Source: Pigmentiphaga daeguensis
Lineage (GTDB): Bacteria; Pseudomonadota; Gammaproteobacteria; Burkholderiales; Burkholderiaceae_B
NCBI RefSeq assembly: GCF_039523035.1
Contig: NZ_BAAAEN010000024.1
Location: 1-64,000, forward strand
Length of the DNA: 64,000 nucleotides
Reading direction: 5' to 3'
Of the stretch, positions 59,943 to 64,000 are shown in pieces; position 1 is the first letter of the stretch; each line of letters starts with the position of its first letter. The notes beneath the pieces were generated by a model. That model worked only from the letters and a program-made list of their open reading frames with translations. It was not told the origin of the DNA and ran no database searches. Position numbers and translations under genes: made by a program.

Positions 59943-61593
59943 GCTGACGCCGCAGGACATGGCTGCCAAGCTGCTGGCCACCGGCTTCGAGCGCAGTGGC
60001 CCTTCGGCCGCGACCTTGAGCGACCCCATCGCCGACACGCCGATGGTGGTGACGCTGGACCAGTTGCGGCCCTACGACCACGACCCGCGCGTGACGCGCA
60101 ACCCGGCCTATGCGGAGATCAAGGCGTCCATCCGCGAACGTGGGCTGGACGCGCCCCCCGCGATCACGCGCAGGCCGGGCGAGGCGCACTACATCATTCG
60201 CAACGGCGGCAACACGCGGCTGGCGATCCTGCGCGAGTTGTGGAGCGAGACCAAGGAGGAACGCTTCTTCCGCATTGCGTGCCTGTTCCGCCCGTGGCCG
60301 GTGCGCGGCGAAATCGTGGCGCTGACCGGGCATCTGGCCGAGAACGAGCTGCGCGGCGGGCTGACCTTCATCGAGCGGGCCTTGGGCATCGAGAAGGCGC
60401 GCGAGTTCTACGAGCAGGAAAGCGGCCAGGCGCTGTCGCAGAGCGAACTCGCGCGGCGGCTGACTGCCGACGGCTATCCGGTGCCGCAGTCGCACATCAG
60501 CCGCATGAACGATGCGGTGCGCTATCTGCTCCCGGCGATCCCGACGCTGCTGTACGGCGGATTGGGCCGGCATCAGGTGGACCGGCTCGCGGTGCTGCGC
60601 AAGGCGTGCGAGCGCACCTGGGAGCGGCGTGCGCTGGGCCGCACCGTGGCCGTGGACTTCGCTACCTTGTTTCAGGACGTGCTGACGCAGTTCGACACTC
60701 AGCCAGACGACTTCTCGCCGCAGCGGGTGCAGGACGAGCTCGTGGGCCAGATGGCCGAGCTGCTGGAGGCGGACTACGACACGCTGGCGCTGGAGATCAA
60801 CGACAGCGAAAGCCGCCAGCGTGCGCTGACCAGCGAACCGGCAGCGCCGACGCCCCCGGCAGCACCTGTCTTGCCTGCTACACCGCCCTCGCCGGTCTCC
60901 GCGCCTCGGCAGCCACCCGCCTCGTCTGTGCCGCGCGACACCACGCCGGTCGCGCCTCCGGCGCCAGCAGCAACACCGCCTGCACCGCCCGGAGCGCCGG
61001 AGGAACAGTACGGGCAACGCGACGAGCGTCTGCAAGGGCACATCGTGACACCGGCACCGACCACCGAGCGCCTGCTGTCCATCCAACGGATGGTCGCGGA
61101 CCAGCTCGGCGACAAGCTGCCCGACTTCGAGGTCGACGCGCTGCGTGCGATCCCCGTGCAGGCTGGCGGGCTCTATCCCATCTCGGACGTCTGGTATATC
61201 GAGCCGGGGCTGGACGCGCCGGATCGCCTGCGCGTGCACATCGCGCAGTTCGCGCGCGAGATTGCCGGGGACGCGGCGGTGGCCGACCACATCGAGGCCA
61301 TCGACGGCGGCATCGGCTTCGTCTGCGTGGCGCCGGCCGTGGGCCAGGCGAAAGCGCTGCCGGCGTTCGCGCGGGCGGTGCTCACCCTGCTGCATGCGCT
61401 GAGTGCGGCGCCGCCTGCCGCGAACGGCTTGGACCGCGCGCGGCTGGCCGACGAGCTGGCGGCGCTGCTGCATGGCCACGGCGGCTCGGCCACACGCCTG
61501 AGCGATGCTGCGCTGGTGAAGCTGTTCCGTCTGCTGCGCCTGGCGCGCCGGCTGCTGGACCTGCAAGCCGGCGAAGCGGGCCAGGAATCCTGA
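59935..61593 (+). CDS. parB: ParB-like nuclease-domain protein (BisD-type, copy 2)
   Basis: This 552-residue protein has the ParB domain and HTH segment (SQSELARRLTADGYPVPQSHISRM) nearly identical to copy 1. The proline-rich linker is longer and different. The start is GTG 59935, which aligns with ATG 49242 of copy 1 and preserves the 8-bp overlap with shi. Confidence 0.87.
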   Translation: MAELTPQDMAAKLLATGFERSGPSAATLSDPIADTPMVVTLDQLRPYDHDPRVTRNPAYAEIKASIRERGLDAPPAITRRPGEAHYIIRNGGNTRLAILRELWSETKEERFFRIACLFRPWPVRGEIVALTGHLAENELRGGLTFIERALGIEKAREFYEQESGQALSQSELARRLTADGYPVPQSHISRMNDAVRYLLPAIPTLLYGGLGRHQVDRLAVLRKACERTWERRALGRTVAVDFATLFQDVLTQFDTQPDDFSPQRVQDELVGQMAELLEADYDTLALEINDSESRQRALTSEPAAPTPPAAPVLPATPPSPVSAPRQPPASSVPRDTTPVAPPAPAATPPAPPGAPEEQYGQRDERLQGHIVTPAPTTERLLSIQRMVADQLGDKLPDFEVDALRAIPVQAGGLYPISDVWYIEPGLDAPDRLRVHIAQFAREIAGDAAVADHIEAIDGGIGFVCVAPAVGQAKALPAFARAVLTLLHALSAAPPAANGLDRARLADELAALLHGHGGSATRLSDAALVKLFRLLRLARRLLDLQAGEAGQES

Positions 61594-61610
61594 GCGCAGG
61601 AGGCTCTCGC

Positions 61611-62171
61611 ATGTCGGCACCGCACCCGCTCAACCAGGCCGTGATCGCCCAGGCCCTGCATGACCTGCGCAACGGCCAGTTGCGCCGCTGCAAGGCCATG
61701 GGCTTCGGCGAGGAGGAGTTGGATGCGCTGAAGCACCCCGAACTCGTGAGCATGCTGGTGAATGCCACGGTGTCGTGGTGTTCGGTGTCGGTGAACCGGG
61801 AGGTGTTGAAGCGGCTGCTGAGCCAGGTGCACGACGTGGAGCGGGAGATCGCCACGGTGGACCGCATGCTGCGCCTGGGGGCGAGCACGGAGATGGTCAG
61901 CAAGTTCTACGGCCTCACGCATCAGGAAGTGGCGCTGCGCCGCGACATCCTCGGGCTACCCAAGCGCAAGGGCCGGCATCCGGTGCTCGATGAGGCGCAG
62001 GACGTGACCTTGTGGGAGCGCTGGAAGGCCGGCGTCACCGAGCGCCATATCGCCCTGACCGATGACATGGCGATGCTGGCGCTGACCATGGACCTGGCCG
62101 AGGCGCTGAGCCTGCCGATGTCGGTGGTGTGGGCGGCGATACGCAACTGGATCGACCAGGGGCTGGTGTAG
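61611..62171 (+). CDS. DUF2857 protein, probable BisC-type activator subunit (copy 2)
   Basis: This 186-residue protein is the same length as copy 1 and nearly identical through REVLKRLL...LGLPKRKGRHPVLDE; the C-terminal third differs more. It follows parB by 17 bp with CAGGAGG before ATG 61611. Confidence 0.8.
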   Translation: MSAPHPLNQAVIAQALHDLRNGQLRRCKAMGFGEEELDALKHPELVSMLVNATVSWCSVSVNREVLKRLLSQVHDVEREIATVDRMLRLGASTEMVSKFYGLTHQEVALRRDILGLPKRKGRHPVLDEAQDVTLWERWKAGVTERHIALTDDMAMLALTMDLAEALSLPMSVVWAAIRNWIDQGLV

Positions 62172-62173
62172 CC

Positions 62174-63367
62174 ATGACCACGGGCGGCGCACCACGGCGC
62201 GAAGGCCCGGTTGCGCTGTCGGCGTTGTTCGACGAGGCGCTGCGGCACCTTGAGTCGAAGGAACCGGCGCAGGGCACGGCGCCGAACCAGGACGGTTTCC
62301 TCTACAGCGGCAACCGCCATGAGAGCGTGCCACGCCGACTGTTCCTCGACCGACGCCTGACGCCGCTGGAGCGCAACGCCTGGCAGGTGTTCCGTCTGCA
62401 GCTCAACGACGACGGCGTGACCGCCTTTCCCACCTACGACCAATTGCGCCCCTACCTGGCCTCGATGCCCTGCGCGGCACAAGCCTCGCACGAGACCGTG
62501 GCGCGCGCCTTGACGCTGCTGCGGCTGACACGCTGGCTCAGCCTGGTGCGGCGGCGGCGCGATCCCAGGACCGGCCGTATCCAAGGCAACCTCTACGTGC
62601 TGCACGACGAACCGCTGTCGCCCTTCGAGGCGATGCAGCTCGACCCGGACTACCTGGGCTTGGTCAGTCAGGCGCTCACGCACGCGGCGAAGGCGGTGCA
62701 GGTCGTGGGCATGAACACGCTGCGGGAGATCGCCGAAGACCCGCTGCTCAGCGGCCGCACGCTGCCGACCCGCTTGCAGGTGCTGGCGCAGCGCATGGCG
62801 CGGCATGGCTGGACGACGCCAGGTTATCCACAGGAGGGTGCGGACCACGAATCCGAAGAAGGCCAGGAAGCCCTTCTTCGGAATGCTGCGCGCCCGTCTT
62901 CGGAATCCGAAGCAGGGCCGAAACCCGCGCCGGACGGCTCTCTTCGGATTCCGAAGCAGGACCGTAAAGTACGTAATGATCGTATAAATGAAGTACGTAC
63001 AGTACCGCGCGCGAGGGCCTTGCAGAACCTGCGGCTGCCAGACCGCTTCCAGCGTTTGAAGCACGAGCAGCAGTCCGGCGCGCTGGTGGCCTTGCGGCAG
63101 GTGGACGAAGCCCTGCGGCAGGCGGTGCTGGACGAATGGGAGGCGCGCTGCTGCAACAGCTCGGTGCGCAACCCGGCTGGCTACCTGTTCGGCATCATCC
63201 AGAAGGCGATCCGTGGGGAGTTCAAGGCCTGGGCGGGCGACAGCGCCACGGTGCCGCCTGCTTCCCGTCCACCCGCACCGGCACCGGCGCCATCGGCACC
63301 GCCGGTATCCCCCGAAGTGGCGCGCGCCCACCTGGCGCGGTTGCGGGCGGCCCTGCGCGACCCGTGA
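62174..63367 (+). CDS. STY4528 family island replication protein (copy 2)
   Basis: This 397-residue protein has an N-terminal domain very close to copy 1 (RRLFLDRRLTPLERNAWQVFRL, SHETVARALTLLRLTRWLSLV). The middle again contains the origin-like DNA. ATG 62174 is 2 bp past the DUF2857 stop. It is followed 6 bp later by a 23-bp palindrome. Confidence 0.85.
   Translation: MTTGGAPRREGPVALSALFDEALRHLESKEPAQGTAPNQDGFLYSGNRHESVPRRLFLDRRLTPLERNAWQVFRLQLNDDGVTAFPTYDQLRPYLASMPCAAQASHETVARALTLLRLTRWLSLVRRRRDPRTGRIQGNLYVLHDEPLSPFEAMQLDPDYLGLVSQALTHAAKAVQVVGMNTLREIAEDPLLSGRTLPTRLQVLAQRMARHGWTTPGYPQEGADHESEEGQEALLRNAARPSSESEAGPKPAPDGSLRIPKQDRKVRNDRINEVRTVPRARALQNLRLPDRFQRLKHEQQSGALVALRQVDEALRQAVLDEWEARCCNSSVRNPAGYLFGIIQKAIRGEFKAWAGDSATVPPASRPPAPAPAPSAPPVSPEVARAHLARLRAALRDP
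62824..62999. other. Origin-like module inside STY4528 copy 2
   Basis: It begins with an exact DnaA box, TTATCCACA (62824-62832), and an inverted pair (GAATCCGAAGAAGG 62849-62862; CCTTCTTCGGAATG 62872-62885). Palindromes CTTCGGAATCCGAAG (62898-62912) and CTTCGGATTCCGAAG (62942-62956) follow. Two TACGTA boxes (62970-62975, 62994-62999) close it. The DnaA-to-TACGTA distance and the 24-bp TACGTA spacing equal those in copy 1. Confidence 0.5.
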
Positions 63368-63373
63368 CCGGCC

Positions 63374-63396
63374 GAGCTATCCCCTGGGGATAGCTG
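63374..63396. repeat. 23-bp palindrome, copy 4
   Basis: GAGCTATCCCC, T, GGGGATAGCTG: one outer base departs from symmetry. It lies directly after the STY4528 copy 2 stop, matching the place of copies 2 and 3 in element 1. Confidence 0.75.
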
Positions 63397-63444
63397 GGAC
63401 AGGGAGCCTTCCGGCGGGTCAATCCGGCTACACCCTTGCCAAGG

Positions 63445-63456
63445 TCTCAATTGAGA
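63445..63456 (+). promoter_or_regulatory. Palindrome upstream of the RelB-like antitoxin
   Basis: TCTCAATTGAGA is a perfect 12-bp palindrome 38 bp before the antitoxin start, a likely autoregulatory operator. AGGAG at 63482-63486 is the ribosome site. Confidence 0.55.
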
Positions 63457-63494
63457 TACAAAGTAGGGGCTAATGCATAACAGGAGAAGCAACG

Positions 63495-63794
63495 ATGGCC
63501 GCACAGACTTCGATGCTGCACATCCGCGTGGACGATAAGCTCAAGGCCGATGCAGCCGAGAAACTCGCCGGGGTCGGCCTCACCGTTTCGGACGCCGTGC
63601 GCATCCTGCTGACCCGTGTGGTCAAGGAAGGCGCACTGCCGGCTGGCCTCACGGCCGACCCGGAGGCCTACGATGCCTGGTTCCGGGCGAAGGTCCAGGA
63701 GGCGCTGGCCGACACACGGCCGCCGGTGCCGCACCAGCAGGTCATGGATGAGGCGCAGGCCCTGATCGACAGGAAGCGGCGTGCGCGTACTTGA
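63495..63794 (+). CDS. RelB/DinJ-family antitoxin
   Basis: This 99-residue protein has a ribbon-helix-helix N-terminus (SMLHIRVDDKLKADAAEKLAG...SDAVRILLTRVVKEG) typical of RelB/DinJ and a charged C-terminal tail that would bind the toxin. It overlaps the toxin gene by 14 bp. Confidence 0.9.
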   Translation: MAAQTSMLHIRVDDKLKADAAEKLAGVGLTVSDAVRILLTRVVKEGALPAGLTADPEAYDAWFRAKVQEALADTRPPVPHQQVMDEAQALIDRKRRART

Positions 63795-64000
63795 GTGGCG
63801 GGAAGCTGCCCGCGCCGACCTGCTGGCGATTGTTGACTACATCTCGGACGACAACCCCGATGCCGCGCAGCGGTTGAAGGACGACATCGAGGCCAAGGCC
63901 GCGAAGCTGCCGGAGCGCCCGAAGCTCTACCGGCCTGGCCGCGTGGCCGGCACGCGGGAGATGGTCGTGCGTGCGAACTACGTGGTGGTCTACATGGAGG
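63781..64000 (+). CDS. RelE/ParE-family toxin, cut by window end
   Basis: The GTG at 63781 opens a frame beginning MRVLEWREAARADLLAIVDYI and continuing with DAAQRLKDDIEAK, PGRVAGTREMVV and YVVVYM, the pattern of ParE/RelE-type toxins. About 73 codons are visible; the C-terminal residues lie beyond the window. It forms a type II toxin-antitoxin pair with the preceding gene. Confidence 0.85.
   Translation, partial: MRVLEWREAARADLLAIVDYISDDNPDAAQRLKDDIEAKAAKLPERPKLYRPGRVAGTREMVVRANYVVVYME

Noticed and set aside
59818..61620. 600-codon minus-strand frame opposite parB copy 2
   Set aside because: Shadow of a high-GC gene without any motif.
60240..62171. 643-codon frame on the plus strand overlapping parB in another frame
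   Set aside because: Only its last part, from 61611, is the DUF2857 gene; the rest is an out-of-frame read of parB.
1..64000. CRISPR array or insertion sequence
   Set aside because: No regularly spaced direct repeats of 25-40 bp and no transposase gene or terminal inverted repeats were seen.

Overview
The window is high-G+C proteobacterial DNA made almost entirely of integrative and conjugative element (ICE) genes of the ICEclc / PFGI-1 class. This class is widespread in Pseudomonas, Xanthomonadaceae and Burkholderiales. Its core families are present in the expected order: MobH relaxase, MPF-G type IV secretion genes, TraD coupling protein, topoisomerase III, SSB and the AlpA-ParA-Shi-ParB regulatory operon. 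The sequence alone does not settle the species.

Element 1 occupies about 1-54,224 and reads mainly on the minus strand, from a tyrosine integrase (52040-53968) down to the relaxase TraI (2137-3984). Right to left it holds: integrase; a bisR-like gene, alpA, parA, shi, parB, a DUF2857 gene and a STY4528-family gene (45.8-51.5 kb); TIGR03761, inrR-like, ssb and topB genes (41.4-45.5 kb); an accessory block of small genes, a methyltransferase and a helicase (29.6-40.8 kb); a complete Gabija anti-phage pair gajA-gajB (25.9-29.4 kb); the mating-pair-formation, coupling and pilus genes (5.5-25.7 kb), interrupted by a self-contained radC unit; a DUF3742 gene and a PrlF-YhaV toxin-antitoxin pair; traI; and a plus-strand OLD-type/DUF2130 gene pair at the left edge.

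An 18-bp sequence resembling the 3' end of a tRNA-Gly gene lies upstream of the integrase at 54207-54224, but no tRNA gene continues from it. To its right are a LysR gene, a broken exbD gene and a second LysR gene. Then comes a second, diverged copy of the ICE regulatory end (bisR-like, alpA, parA, shi, parB, DUF2857, STY4528) on the plus strand (57.7-63.4 kb), followed by a RelB-ParE-type toxin-antitoxin pair cut by the window end. The simplest reading is a junction between two related ICEs.

Comparing the two copies reveals non-coding signals. Inside both STY4528 genes, an exact DnaA box, TTCCGAAG palindromes and an AT-rich TACGTA pair lie at identical spacing, like a replication origin hidden in a coding sequence. 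The two alpA promoters share a palindrome whose arms have changed in step. A 23-bp palindrome recurs four times between genes. In the accessory block nearly every gene has a structured 5' leader. The transcription units that follow terminators, and radC 26 kb away, carry a longer leader with covarying stems that may be the published radC RNA motif.
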